Assembly: GCA_026647215.1 (NCBI GenBank)
Contig: JAPKHC010000015.1
Span: 1-64,000, forward strand
Source of the DNA: F1-120-MAGs118 sp013360535
GTDB taxonomy: Bacteria; Planctomycetota; UBA1135; GCA-002686595
Direction: 5' to 3'
DNA length: 64,000 bases
The notes under the pieces were generated by a model. That model made no database searches and was not told the origin of the DNA. It saw only the letters and a program-made list of their open reading frames with translations. A program made the translations under genes and the position numbers. Shown here in pieces: positions 8,082 to 15,388 of this stretch (positions within the stretch are counted from its first letter, which is position 1; each line of letters starts with the position of its first letter).

Positions 8082-8471
8082 GCGTTTCGAACTTTCGCTT
8101 TGCTTGCCTTACATAGTCGAACCAAGACGCTACCCATGAGGCACCAGCTGGCGCTCAAGAGCGCGACACCTGACGCCGTCTACATGACCGAGCTTCGCGC
8201 CCCGGCCGCTCGGTGTAAATGCGCATTTTCGCGGTGGCGAGTCGTTTCCAGCAAGGCAGGTCCGGTGGTCTGGTCGGCACTCGAGCCGACGCCGCTTGCT
8301 TCGGCAGAGTTGACCGTAGTTCGAGAGCGTCATGTCTCTGCGTGCCCTAGCGGACCTTGGCGGCCAGCGATGACTTGGATCTCGCTCCACTGCTGCCATC
8401 GCGTGACCAAACTCAGCGGTAGCCCATGGGTCTCGACCGGCGTAAGTCGCGACAGGCGCGCGACTTGTGTT
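8082..8471. other. Gene-free stretch between low-GC cassette and tRNA-Gly
   Basis: I see no convincing gene in these 390 bases; open frames here lack sensible composition. The part next to 8081 is AT-richer and should hold the promoter of the minus-strand cassette, but no clear -35/-10 pair stands out. The right end holds the terminator hairpin of the first tRNA. It is the natural junction between accessory DNA and the tRNA locus; no direct repeat of the tRNA 3' end was found in it. Confidence 0.5.
8443..8467 (-). terminator. Hairpin terminator downstream of tRNA-Gly copy 1
   Basis: TAAGTCGCG pairs with CGCGACTTG (8 of 9 pairs plus one wobble) across a 7-nt loop, directly 3' of the minus-strand tRNA. 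The same hairpin follows the second tRNA copy, which supports a role in tRNA transcript ending. Confidence 0.55.
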
Positions 8472-8474
8472 TGG

Positions 8475-8547
8475 AGCGGGCGAAGGGGCTCGAACCCTCG
8501 ACATCAACCTTGGGGAGGTTGCGCTCTACCAGCTGAGCGACGCCCGC
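8475..8547 (-). tRNA. tRNA-Gly (CCC), variant copy with C33
   Basis: A cloverleaf folds on the minus strand: acceptor GCGGGCG/CGCCCGC, D arm GCTC-AGCTGGTA-GAGC, anticodon stem CAACC/GGTTG, variable loop ATGTC, T arm GAGGG-TTCGAGC-CCCTT. An encoded CCA extends the 3' end to 8472. The 7-nt anticodon loop reads TCCCCAA, which places CCC at 34-36 but C at position 33, where almost all elongator tRNAs have U; position 9 is also C instead of the usual A. It may be a decaying duplicate of the tRNA at 8673-8745. Identity is from fold and anticodon; function is uncertain. Confidence 0.75.
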
Positions 8548-8640
8548 GCGAGGTGGACCGGTGGGGGTGCCGCACGAAACCGCGACATTACCGCAGACGC
8601 GGGATCAACCTGCGCGGGAGCCGGAGGGGCTCGACCGGCG

Positions 8641-8665
8641 TAAGTCGCGGAGGAAACGCGACTTA
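8641..8665 (-). terminator. Hairpin terminator downstream of tRNA-Gly copy 2
   Basis: A perfect 9-bp inverted repeat TAAGTCGCG / CGCGACTTA with a 7-nt purine loop begins four bases after the encoded CCA of the tRNA. No U-tract follows, as usual in this high-GC genome. Confidence 0.6.
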
Positions 8666-8672
8666 GGAGTGG

Positions 8673-8745
8673 AGCGGGCGACGGGGTTCGAACCCGCGAC
8701 ATTCAGCTTGGGAAGCTGACACTCTACCAGCTGAGTTACGCCCGC
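8673..8745 (-). tRNA. tRNA-Gly (CCC)
   Basis: Complete cloverleaf on the minus strand: acceptor GCGGGCG/CGCCCGC, T8 A9, D arm ACTC-AGCTGGTA-GAGT, anticodon stem TCAGC/GCTGA with loop TTCCCAA giving anticodon CCC, variable loop ATGTC, T arm GCGGG-TTCGAAC-CCCGT. CCA is encoded (3' end at 8670 if included). It has the canonical U33 that the neighbouring copy lacks, so this is the copy expected to read GGG codons. Confidence 0.93.
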
Positions 8746-8807
8746 GTGGTGGTGTCGGGGCTCGGGGGAGCGCCGACGTCGAGGGGGAGTCTAGCGCGGG
8801 AGTGCGA

Positions 8808-8843
8808 GGGGAGGAAGGGGAGCGACGGGGCGGGGAGGAGGGG
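8808..8843 (+). other. G-quadruplex-forming run in a polypurine tract
   Basis: Five runs of four G separated by 1-6 bases lie within a purine-rich strand spanning about 8790-8890. This 243-bp gap separates the end of the first MCP gene (8989) from the tRNA 5' end (8745), so it overlaps the likely tRNA promoter area. The rest of the gap, about 8900-8990, is made of short direct repeats built from CCCGAAG, CCCGACG and CCCGGAGCGCG; no gene is seen. Confidence 0.5.
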
Positions 8844-8988
8844 CGCGGAGGGGCGAGGGACGACGAGGCGCGAGCGCGGGTGAGGCGAGGGGGCGTCACG
8901 TTTGGTGCCCGAAGGCCGAGGCCCGTGAAGCCCGGAGCGCGAGGCGGGAGGCCCGAAGCCCGACGCCCGACGCCCGGAGCGCGCCGCC

Positions 8989-10218
8989 TCACGAGTGAAT
9001 GGTCTTGAGGAACTGCTCGGCCTGGGTGTGGAGGTTGTGGGCTTCGGACTTGAGGTGCGAGGCGGCGGCGGTGAGGGCGGAGAGGGAGGCGGTGGTTTGA
9101 GTGGAGGCGGAGGTGACGGAGTGGATGCCGTGGGTGACGGCGGAGGTGCGGGAGGCGGCGCGTTGGATGGAGGAGGAGATCTCGCGGGTGGCGGCGACTT
9201 GTTGTTCGACGGCGGAGGAGATCTGGGAGGCGGTGTGGGAGAGGGAGTGGATCTGGGTGGAGATGCGGCCGATGGCGTCGACGGAGTGTTGGGTCTGGGA
9301 CTGGATGGAGGAGATCTGGTGGGAGATCTGCTCGGTGGCCTGGGCGGTCTGCTTGGCGAGGTTCTTGACTTCGCTCGCGACGACGGCGAAGCCGCGGCCG
9401 GCCTCGCCGGCGCGGGCGGCCTCGATGGTGGCGTTGAGGGCGAGCAGGTTGGTCTGGTGGGCGATCTGGGTGATCAGGCGCAGGACGCCGCCGATCTCCT
9501 TGGACATGCTGGCGAGGCTCTGGATGGTCTCGCGCGTGCGGGCGGCTTCTTCGGAGGCCGAGCGGGAGTTGGCGGCGGACTCGCCGAGCTGACGGTCGAT
9601 CTCGGCGGCGGAGGCGGTGAGCTCCTCGGTGGCGGCGGCGACGGCTTGCACGTCGGCGGACATCTCGCGGGCGGCGGTGTCGACCGACGAGGTCTCGCGC
9701 AGGGTCTCGTCGGAGGCCTTGGAGATCTCGAGGATCGCGGACTGGAGCTGGTCGGCGGTGGCGGTGACGGCGCCGATGACGCGGCCGATGAAGGCCTCGA
9801 ACTCGCCGGCGAGCTCGAGCCGCTGCACGTCGCAGGAGGCGAGGTCGCTGTCGGAGGCGTTCATGGTGTCCGTGGCGGCATTGATGGTGTCGGCGGCGTT
9901 GCGGTAGGCGCCGCGCAGGCCCCCGGGCAGCACGCGGCGGTGGTAGTGCTTGGCGGCGGCGGCGGCGAGGGCCGCGCGCGACTCGCGCACGTAGGCATCG
10001 TTGACGTCGAAGGCGTCGTTGATGGCGTGGAGCAGGCCCGCGAGCGCCGGCGGCAGGTCGGCGGGGATGCCGGTCAGGCGGTTCTCGAGGTCGCCGCGTG
10101 CGGCACCTTCGCAGGCCTTGGTGGCGCGCTCGAGCCAGTGCTCGAGCGTGGCCTCGAGCGGCGCAGCGGGCAGGGCGGAGCGGGGAGCGGACGTGGTCAG
10201 GGTGTCGGTGGAGCTCAT
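8989..10218 (-). CDS. Soluble methyl-accepting chemotaxis protein (copy 1)
   Basis: A 409-aa cytoplasmic chemoreceptor with no membrane segment. The N-terminal part holds a conserved HAMP-like/linker region (EGAARGDLENRL, NDAYVRESR, GLRGAYRNAADTIN). It is followed by a long coiled-coil MCP signalling domain whose hairpin tip (HQTNLLALNATIEAARAGE, GRGFAVVASEVKNLA) would contact CheA/CheW. There is no C-terminal CheR-docking pentapeptide. It pairs with the PAS gene upstream (10367-10900): together they have the parts of an Aer receptor, sensor and signalling domain on separate chains. It is close to identical in architecture and length (409 aa) to the MCP at 11139-12368. Eight consecutive C residues on the coding strand abut the ATG, so no Shine-Dalgarno is possible there. 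Confidence 0.92.
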   Translation of the reverse strand: MSSTDTLTTSAPRSALPAAPLEATLEHWLERATKACEGAARGDLENRLTGIPADLPPALAGLLHAINDAFDVNDAYVRESRAALAAAAAKHYHRRVLPGGLRGAYRNAADTINAATDTMNASDSDLASCDVQRLELAGEFEAFIGRVIGAVTATADQLQSAILEISKASDETLRETSSVDTAAREMSADVQAVAAATEELTASAAEIDRQLGESAANSRSASEEAARTRETIQSLASMSKEIGGVLRLITQIAHQTNLLALNATIEAARAGEAGRGFAVVASEVKNLAKQTAQATEQISHQISSIQSQTQHSVDAIGRISTQIHSLSHTASQISSAVEQQVAATREISSSIQRAASRTSAVTHGIHSVTSASTQTTASLSALTAAASHLKSEAHNLHTQAEQFLKTIHS

Positions 10219-10366
10219 GGGGGGGGCGGGCTTGGGGCTGGCTCCGCGGCTCGAAATGGACTGCGCGGCGAGCGCGAAGCGCGACGGGAGCGATGTGAAG
10301 CGGGGAGGACCGAAAGTGAGGGACGAGCCGCGCGCCGCGGCGCGACCTCCTCGGCGTCGGTTCGAC

Positions 10367-10900
10367 CTAGAGCACGAAGATGAACTGGTCGTACGTGAGC
10401 GTGGCCTCGGCGAGGATCTGCTCGAGCTTCTTGGCGCCCGCCTCGACCGCCCGCGGCACGCTCGAGTGGCGCTGCTCCTCGGCGCGCAGGGTCGCGTAGA
10501 GCGGCTTGATCTTCTCGAGCGCGCGCGGCGTCGGCTTGCGGCGGTTGGAGTGGAAGCCGACGATCCGACCGGCCTCGTTGAAGCTGGGCGTGACGTGCGC
10601 GAGCACCCAGTAGTGGTCGCCGTTCTTCGCGGTGTTGACGACGTAGGCGAAGATCTCGCGCTCGGACTGGATCGTGTCCCACAGGAGCTTGAACACCGAG
10701 CGTGGCATGTCCGGGTGCCGCACGAGGCTGTGCGGAGCGCCGAGCAGCTCTTCCTCGCTGTAGCCCGACACGCGCTGGAACGTGCGGTTGGCGTAGGTGA
10801 TGCGACCCTGAAGGTCGGTCTTGGAGACGATCAGCTCGTGCTCGGAGAGCGCTCGTTCGACGCCGGTGAGCGGCGCGGAGCGCAGCAACGTGGTGGTCAT
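10367..10900 (-). CDS. Aer-type PAS sensor protein (copy 1)
   Basis: A 177-aa single-domain protein. Residues about 20-125 are a PAS domain of the Aer/redox type: SKTDLQGRITYANRTF, SGYSEEELLGAPH, VRHPDMP, FKLLWDT and HYWVLAHVTP are the signatures that in Aer line the FAD pocket. A C-terminal helical part (about 130-177) ends in YDQFIFVL and is shared with the two other copies. Without its own output domain it presumably hands its signal to the soluble MCP encoded 148 nt downstream. Ligand (FAD or heme) cannot be read from sequence alone. The start is ATG 10900. Confidence 0.88.
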   Translation of the reverse strand: MTTTLLRSAPLTGVERALSEHELIVSKTDLQGRITYANRTFQRVSGYSEEELLGAPHSLVRHPDMPRSVFKLLWDTIQSEREIFAYVVNTAKNGDHYWVLAHVTPSFNEAGRIVGFHSNRRKPTPRALEKIKPLYATLRAEEQRHSSVPRAVEAGAKKLEQILAEATLTYDQFIFVL

Positions 10901-10929
10901 GCGACGGGAGCCTGCGGGGGCGGGCTCGA

Positions 10930-10940
10930 GGGGGGGGGGG
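10930..10940. repeat. 11-nt G homopolymer upstream of PAS copy 1
   Basis: A run of 11 G on the plus strand (11 C on the coding strand) ends 30 nt upstream of the PAS start codon, within its likely promoter or leader. It is the longest mononucleotide run I noticed in the window. Such tracts are prone to length changes by slipped-strand mispairing. Confidence 0.7.
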
Positions 10941-11056
10941 CTCGACGCGGCCCGAGGGCCGCGGCCTCACGGACCGTGGGGCTGCCCGCGTATCGGGAGG
11001 AAACCCGGGAACGCTCCGTACGCAGTTGGCAGCAAGCGAGACCGTAGGACGAGAGT

Positions 11057-11088
11057 GGCCCCACCGGGCCGGGTGGCACAGTGGGGCC
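11057..11088 (-). terminator. Hairpin terminator after MCP copy 2
   Basis: A perfect 8-bp inverted repeat (GGCCCCAC / GTGGGGCC) with a 16-nt GC-rich loop lies 50 nt downstream of the stop of the MCP at 11139. No U-tract. It separates the second PAS-MCP pair from the first. Confidence 0.5.
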
Positions 11089-11138
11089 GAGCGAGGTCCG
11101 TGAGGCACAAACGGCCCGGGAGGGCCTACGCGGTGGGG

Positions 11139-12368
11139 TCAGCCGCGGATCGATTTCAGGAAGGCGTGCGCCTGTTCCTTGAGGTGGTCGGCCTGACCCT
11201 TGAGGTGGTCGGCCGCGGACGTGAGCGCGCCGAGCGACGCGGTGGTCTCGGTCGAGGCCGAGGTGACCGAGTTGATGCCCTGCGTGACGGCGTCGGTGCG
11301 CGCGGCGGCGCGCTGGATCGAGGAGGAGATCTCCTTGGTGGCGGCGACCTGCTGCTCGACGGCGTTGGCGATCAGGCTCGCGTTCTGCGAGAGCGTGTCG
11401 ATCTGCGTCGAGATGCGTCCGATGGCGTCGACGGAGTTCTTGGTCTCGCCCTGGATCGACGTGATCTGGTGCGAGATCTGCTCGGTGGCCTGCGCGGTCT
11501 GCTTGGCGAGGTTTTTGACCTCGCTCGCGACGACCGCGAACCCACGACCGGCCTCGCCGGCGCGCGCGGCCTCGATCGTGGCGTTGAGCGCGAGCAGGTT
11601 GGTCTGGTGAGCGATCTGCGTGATCAGGCGCAACACGCCGCCGATCTCGTGCGACATGGTCGCGAGGCTCTGGATGGTCTGGCGCGTCTTGGCGGCTTCT
11701 TCGGAGGCCGAGCGCGAGTTCGAGGCCGACTCGCCGATCTGACGGTCGATCTCGCCGGCGGAGGCGGTCAGCTCCTCGGTGGCGGCGGCGACGGCCTGCA
11801 CCTCGACGGTCATCTCCTTCGCGGCCGTGTCGACGGCGGAGGTCTCGCGCAGGGTCTCGTCGGAGGCCTTCGCGATCTCGAGGCTGGCGCTCTGCAGCTG
11901 GTTCGCCGAGTCGGTGACGGCGCCGACGACCTTGTTGATGAACGACTCGAACTCGGTCGCGAGGTCGGCGCGCTGCACGGCGCAGGAGGCGAGGTCGTTG
12001 TCCGCGGAGTTCATCGTGTCCGTGGCGGCGTTGATCGTCTCGGCGGCGTTGCGGTACGCGCCCCGCAGGCCACCGGGCAGCACGCGGCGGTGGTACTGCT
12101 TCGCGGCGGCGGCGGCGAGCGCAGCGCGCGACTCGCGCACGTAGGCGTCGTTGACGTCGAAGGCGTCGTTGATGGCGTGCAGCAGGTTCTCGAGCGCCGG
12201 CGGCAGGTCCTTGGGCAGGCCCGTGATGCGATTCTCGAGGTCGCCGCGCGCGGCGCCTTCGCAGACTTCGGTGGCGCGGTGCAGCCAGCGCTCGATCTGG
12301 GCGTCGAGGGCGGTCGTCGGCAGGGCCGAGCGCGGGTCGGTCGTGGGCAGCGTGTTCGTAGTGCTCAT
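11139..12368 (-). CDS. Soluble methyl-accepting chemotaxis protein (copy 2)
   Basis: A 409-aa soluble chemoreceptor, clearly paralogous with the MCP at 8989-10218 along its whole length. It has the same N-terminal linker (NDAYVRESRAALAAAAAK), the same signalling tip (HQTNLLALNATIEAARAGE) and the same C-terminal helix ending KSIRG. No membrane segment or CheR-binding tail. The start at ATG 12368 lies 14 nt after the stop of its PAS partner, so the two are co-translated more tightly than in pair 1. The frame is open far upstream through the neighbouring genes, but that translation is Arg/Pro-rich nonsense and the conserved protein begins at MSTTNTL. Confidence 0.93.
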   Translation of the reverse strand: MSTTNTLPTTDPRSALPTTALDAQIERWLHRATEVCEGAARGDLENRITGLPKDLPPALENLLHAINDAFDVNDAYVRESRAALAAAAAKQYHRRVLPGGLRGAYRNAAETINAATDTMNSADNDLASCAVQRADLATEFESFINKVVGAVTDSANQLQSASLEIAKASDETLRETSAVDTAAKEMTVEVQAVAAATEELTASAGEIDRQIGESASNSRSASEEAAKTRQTIQSLATMSHEIGGVLRLITQIAHQTNLLALNATIEAARAGEAGRGFAVVASEVKNLAKQTAQATEQISHQITSIQGETKNSVDAIGRISTQIDTLSQNASLIANAVEQQVAATKEISSSIQRAAARTDAVTQGINSVTSASTETTASLGALTSAADHLKGQADHLKEQAHAFLKSIRG

Positions 12369-12382
12369 GGGTGGGCTCCGGC

Positions 12383-12916
12383 TCAGAGAGTGAACACGTA
12401 CTGGTCGTAGGTGAGCTTGGTCTCGTCGAGGATCGAGAGCAGCTTCGCGACACCGGCTTCGGCGGCCCGCGGGGCGCTCGAGTGGCGGCGCTCCTCGTCG
12501 CGCAACGTCGCGTACAGCGCCTTGATCTTCTCGAGCGCACGTGGCGTCGGCTTGCGGCGGTTGGAGTGGAAGCCCGTGATGCGGCCGGCTTCGTCGAAGC
12601 TCGGGGTGACGTGCGCGAGCACCCAGTAGTGGTCGCCGTTCTTCGAGACGTTGACGACGTAGGCGAAGATCTCCTTGCCCGACTGCACGGTGTCCCACAG
12701 GAGCTTGAACACCGAGCGCGGCATGTCGGGGTGGCGCACGAGGTTGTGCGGCGCGCCGAGCAGCTCGTCCTCGGTGAAGCCCGAGATGCGCTGGAACGTG
12801 CGGTTGGCGTAGGTGATGCGGCCCTGGAGGTCGGTCTTCGAGACGATCAACTCGTTCTCGTTGAGCTGGCGTTCGACGCCGGTGGGCTGGATCGGACGGG
12901 TGAGCGTGGTGGCCAT
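12383..12916 (-). CDS. Aer-type PAS sensor protein (copy 2)
   Basis: A 177-aa PAS protein nearly collinear with copies 1 and 3: SKTDLQGRITYANRTF, SGFTEDELLGAPH, VRHPDMP and HYWVLAHVTP define an Aer-like PAS core, and the C-terminal helix ends in YDQYVFTL. Its stop is 14 nt before the soluble MCP start, indicating a two-gene operon. Divergence among the copies is concentrated in the N-terminal 20 residues and the linker after the PAS core. About 297 gene-free bases (12917-13213) lie upstream and should carry its promoter; no consensus sigma-28 site was recognised there. Confidence 0.9.
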   Translation of the reverse strand: MATTLTRPIQPTGVERQLNENELIVSKTDLQGRITYANRTFQRISGFTEDELLGAPHNLVRHPDMPRSVFKLLWDTVQSGKEIFAYVVNVSKNGDHYWVLAHVTPSFDEAGRITGFHSNRRKPTPRALEKIKALYATLRDEERRHSSAPRAAEAGVAKLLSILDETKLTYDQYVFTL

Positions 12917-13213
12917 GGGGGTTGGGTAGCCAGCAGGTGGAGGGCCTGGAGGTGGCGAGGCGGAGAGGCGGTGCGCGCACGTCGCGCGCGGCTCGAAGTG
13001 TTTCGGTTCGACCGCGTTTCAGGCTTGCTACGCCGAAGTGGGCAAGCGGCGGGACGGCGAGGAAGGCTCGATTCGCGCTGTCAGGGACGGCGTTCGAGAG
13101 CGACGGGGCGCTCCCAAGACTGAAACGGCGGTCTGCAACGGCCGCGCCCGCCGCAACCGGATCGACCGGAGGAGGCGGGCGCGATGGCGGGCGCGAGCGG
13201 CGCGCGGAGCGGG

Positions 13214-14421
13214 TCAGCGCGGCGGAGTCGTGCTGCAGCGCGGGCCGCTGGAGCGCAGCGTCGCGAGGAAGCGCGCGGCTTCGTCGCGCAGCGCGTCGGA
13301 CTGGCGCTCGAGCGCCTTGGCCTCGCGCTCGACCTCGCCGATCGTGTCGGCGGTCGACTGCGTCGCGCTCGACACGTAACCCATGCCGCGTGCGACCGTG
13401 TCGGTGCCTTCGGCGGCGCGCTGCACGCTGGCGGAGATCTCGCGCGTGGCGAGCACCTGCTGCTGGACGGCGGTGCCGATCTGCTGCGCGCTCGTGCTCA
13501 GCACGCCGATGCGCGTGCGGATGCGCTCGATCGCGGCGACGGCCTCGGCGGTGGTCGACTGGATCGCGCCGATGTGCCCGGCGATCTCCTCGGTCGACTT
13601 CGAGGTCTGCTTGGCGAGGTTCTTCACTTCGCTCGCGACGACGGCGAAGCCACGACCGGCCTCGCCGGCGCGTGCGGCCTCGATCGTGGCGTTGAGCGCG
13701 AGCAGGTTGGTCTGCTCGGCGACTTCCGAGATCAGGCGCAGCACGCCGCCGATGGTCTTCGAGAGCTCCGAGAGCTCCGCGATCGTCTTGGCGGTCGAGT
13801 TGGCCTCGGTGACGGCGGCCTGCGAGGCGTTGCTGGAGTCGCCGATCTGGCGGTCGATCTCGCCGGCGGTCGCGCTCAGTTCCTCGGTGGCGGCCGCGAC
13901 CGACTGCACCTCGCTCGCCAGCGCCTGCGCCGCGACTTCGACCGACGTGGTCTCGCGGCGCGAGCCTTCGACGACCGTACCGATCTTCTCGGCGGTCGAC
14001 TCGAGCTGCTTGGAGGCCTCGCCGACGGACGTGACGACGCGCCCGAGGAACTGCTCGAACTGGTCGGCCTGCTCGCGGCGCGCGCACTCGGCGATGGCGA
14101 GCGCGTTGGTGCGCTCGGCCATGGTCTGGCCGGCGCGGTTGATCGTCTCGGCGGCGTTGCGGTAGGAGCCCTTGAGGGGCTCACGCGCGACTCGCGCACG
14201 TAGGCGTCGACGGCGTCGAGCGCGTTGTTGACGGAGTCGAGCATGCGCTCGAGCGTCGGGTCGCCGCACTCGGAGGCGTGGATCAGGCGTTCCTCGAGCT
14301 GGCCGGCGGCGGCGCTCTCGCAGACTTGCGTGACCTGCGCGATCCAGCGTTCGTAGCGCTGGAGGCGTTCCTCGAGCTCGCGGACGCGCTCGACGTTCTC
14401 GTGTTCGGTGGTCGGGGGCAT
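13214..14421 (-). pseudogene. Soluble MCP (copy 3), disrupted by an out-of-frame deletion
   Basis: Homology to the other two MCPs continues across a change of reading frame. Starting at ATG 14421 the protein reads through the N-terminal region to DAYVRESR (about 14185), then the frame is lost. In the next frame it resumes at EPLKGSYRNAAETIN and continues through an intact signalling domain (EQTNLLALNATIEAARAGE) to 13214. Compared with copies 1 and 2, about 20 residues between RESR and YRNAA are missing; the matching DNA is about 50 nt shorter, which is not a multiple of three. The signalling half is otherwise well conserved but more diverged from copies 1 and 2 than they are from each other. 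A short internal start could still give a truncated MCP, or the shift could be a sequencing error. Its PAS partner ends 8 nt upstream. Confidence 0.75.
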
Positions 14422-14429
14422 CGGTGGGC

Positions 14430-14963
14430 CTAGAGGCTGAAGACGAACTCGTCGTAGCTGATGCCCGCGTCGGCGAGCGTCTTGGTCACGAGCGCGAGGC
14501 CGGCTTCGACCTGGCGCTGGGGGCTGGAGTGCTTGCGCTCCTCCGCGAGCACGACCTCGTACAGGCCACGCGCCTTCTCGACGGCCGAGCGCTCGGGCGA
14601 GCGGCGGTTCGAGTGGTAGCCGACGATGCGGCCCGACTCGTCGAAGCTCGGAGTGACGTGCGCGAAGACCCAGTAGTGGTCGCCCGGCTTCGCGAGGTTG
14701 AGCACGTAGGCGAAGATCTCGTTGCCCGACTGCAGCGTGTCCCACAGCAGCTTGAAGACGCAGCGCGGCATCGCCGGATGGCGCACGATGCTGTGCGGAG
14801 CGCCGATCAGCTCGCCCTCGGTGTAGCCCGCGATGCGCTGGAAGGTCTTGTTCGCGTACGTGATGCGACCCTGCAGGTCGGTCTTGGACACGATCAGGTC
14901 GTCGGGGCCGAGGAGGCGCTCGCGGCCGGTCGGGGTCGCCGGGCGCGTGAGGGTAGAAGTCAT
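14430..14963 (-). CDS. Aer-type PAS sensor protein (copy 3)
   Basis: A 177-aa PAS protein with the same layout and exact length as copies 1 and 2: SKTDLQGRITYANKTF, AGYTEGELIGAPH, VRHPAMP (D to A change relative to the other copies) and HYWVFAHVTP, ending YDEFVFSL. ATG 14963 was preferred over the further-upstream ATG because it gives the same 177-residue length as the paralogues. It is the first gene of the third PAS-MCP unit, whose MCP is frameshifted, so its output partner may be one of the other MCPs. Confidence 0.88.
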   Translation of the reverse strand: MTSTLTRPATPTGRERLLGPDDLIVSKTDLQGRITYANKTFQRIAGYTEGELIGAPHSIVRHPAMPRCVFKLLWDTLQSGNEIFAYVLNLAKPGDHYWVFAHVTPSFDESGRIVGYHSNRRSPERSAVEKARGLYEVVLAEERKHSSPQRQVEAGLALVTKTLADAGISYDEFVFSL

Positions 14964-15388
14964 GGGAGGGCTCGGAAGAAGAGCGGAGCGGGGGAGTTCG
15001 CGGGGGGGACGTCCCGGGTTCGGACGTTTCATCCCAGACGCTGAATACGCCCTTGGAGTGAATCGGGCGGGGCTCGGCCGATTTCGTGTTTCAGGGCTGG
15101 CAGCGTGCGTGAGGGGGAGGTCGGGCCTGAACCGGGGCGCCGGACGCTGCGTTGGGAGCGGAGAGAGAAGGTTGGACCCTTCAGGCGGGTCGCCGGGAGC
15201 CGAGCGCAGGGCTTGGGACGCTCCGCGAACAAAGTTCGGCTCCCGGTGGCCCGCCTGAACCCTGCTCAGGGGGCCGAGAGCGCGGTCCGGGCCGAATGCG
15301 GGCCCCGCACGTGGGCTGCAGGGCCGCCTCGACGGCCCTTGGCGCCTATACTTCCTCCCGGCGCCACCCCCGGGGCCGAAGTTCCAGC
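14964..15388. promoter_or_regulatory. Divergent intergenic region between PAS copy 3 and sulfatase-like operon
   Basis: A 425-bp gap with no convincing gene. It should contain promoters for both directions. On the plus strand TATACT at 15347-15352 is a plausible -10 box about 37 nt before the ATG at 15389, but no good -35 is visible. A long imperfect hairpin occupies 15180-15259 (listed separately). Confidence 0.35.
15180..15259. repeat. 26-bp imperfect inverted repeat (large hairpin)
   Basis: The arm starting TTCAGGCGGGTCGCCGGGAG (15180-15205) pairs with 15234-15259 with three mismatches, two or three of which can be G-U pairs in RNA. The loop is 28 nt. It lies about 130 nt before the sulfatase-like operon and about 215 nt before PAS copy 3. 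It could act as a terminator, attenuator or repetitive palindrome. Confidence 0.6.

Larger units (their letters stand above)
8432..8745 (-). repeat. Tandem duplication of tRNA-Gly plus terminator (2 x 116 nt, period 198)
   Basis: Two aligned units, 8432-8547 and 8630-8745, each start with CTCGACCGGCGTAAGTCGCG, run through a hairpin and end at the tRNA 5' end. They have exactly the same length and start 198 nt apart. The tRNA bodies have diverged at position 9, in the D stem, anticodon arm and T stem. Confidence 0.8.

Noticed and set aside
1670..8471. Search for an att-type direct repeat of the tRNA-Gly 3' end near the integrase
   Set aside because: No convincing match of 12 bp or more to the tRNA 3' end was noticed; the island boundary remains unproven.
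8995..10383. Plus-strand Gly-rich frame of 462 codons resembling a glycine-rich or PE-PGRS-like protein
   Set aside because: It mirrors the codon pattern of the MCP gene on the minus strand, which has complete MCP signatures. The Gly runs are antisense artefacts.
11139..14087. Single 982-codon minus-strand frame joining MCP copy 2 with upstream sequence
   Set aside because: Only the last 409 codons resemble a protein; upstream it crosses PAS copy 2 and MCP copy 3 out of their frames.
10901..15388. Sigma-28-type promoters before the PAS-MCP units
   Set aside because: No good TAAA-N15-GCCGATAA match was seen upstream of the three PAS genes; a weak GCCGATTT near 15078 is in the wrong context.
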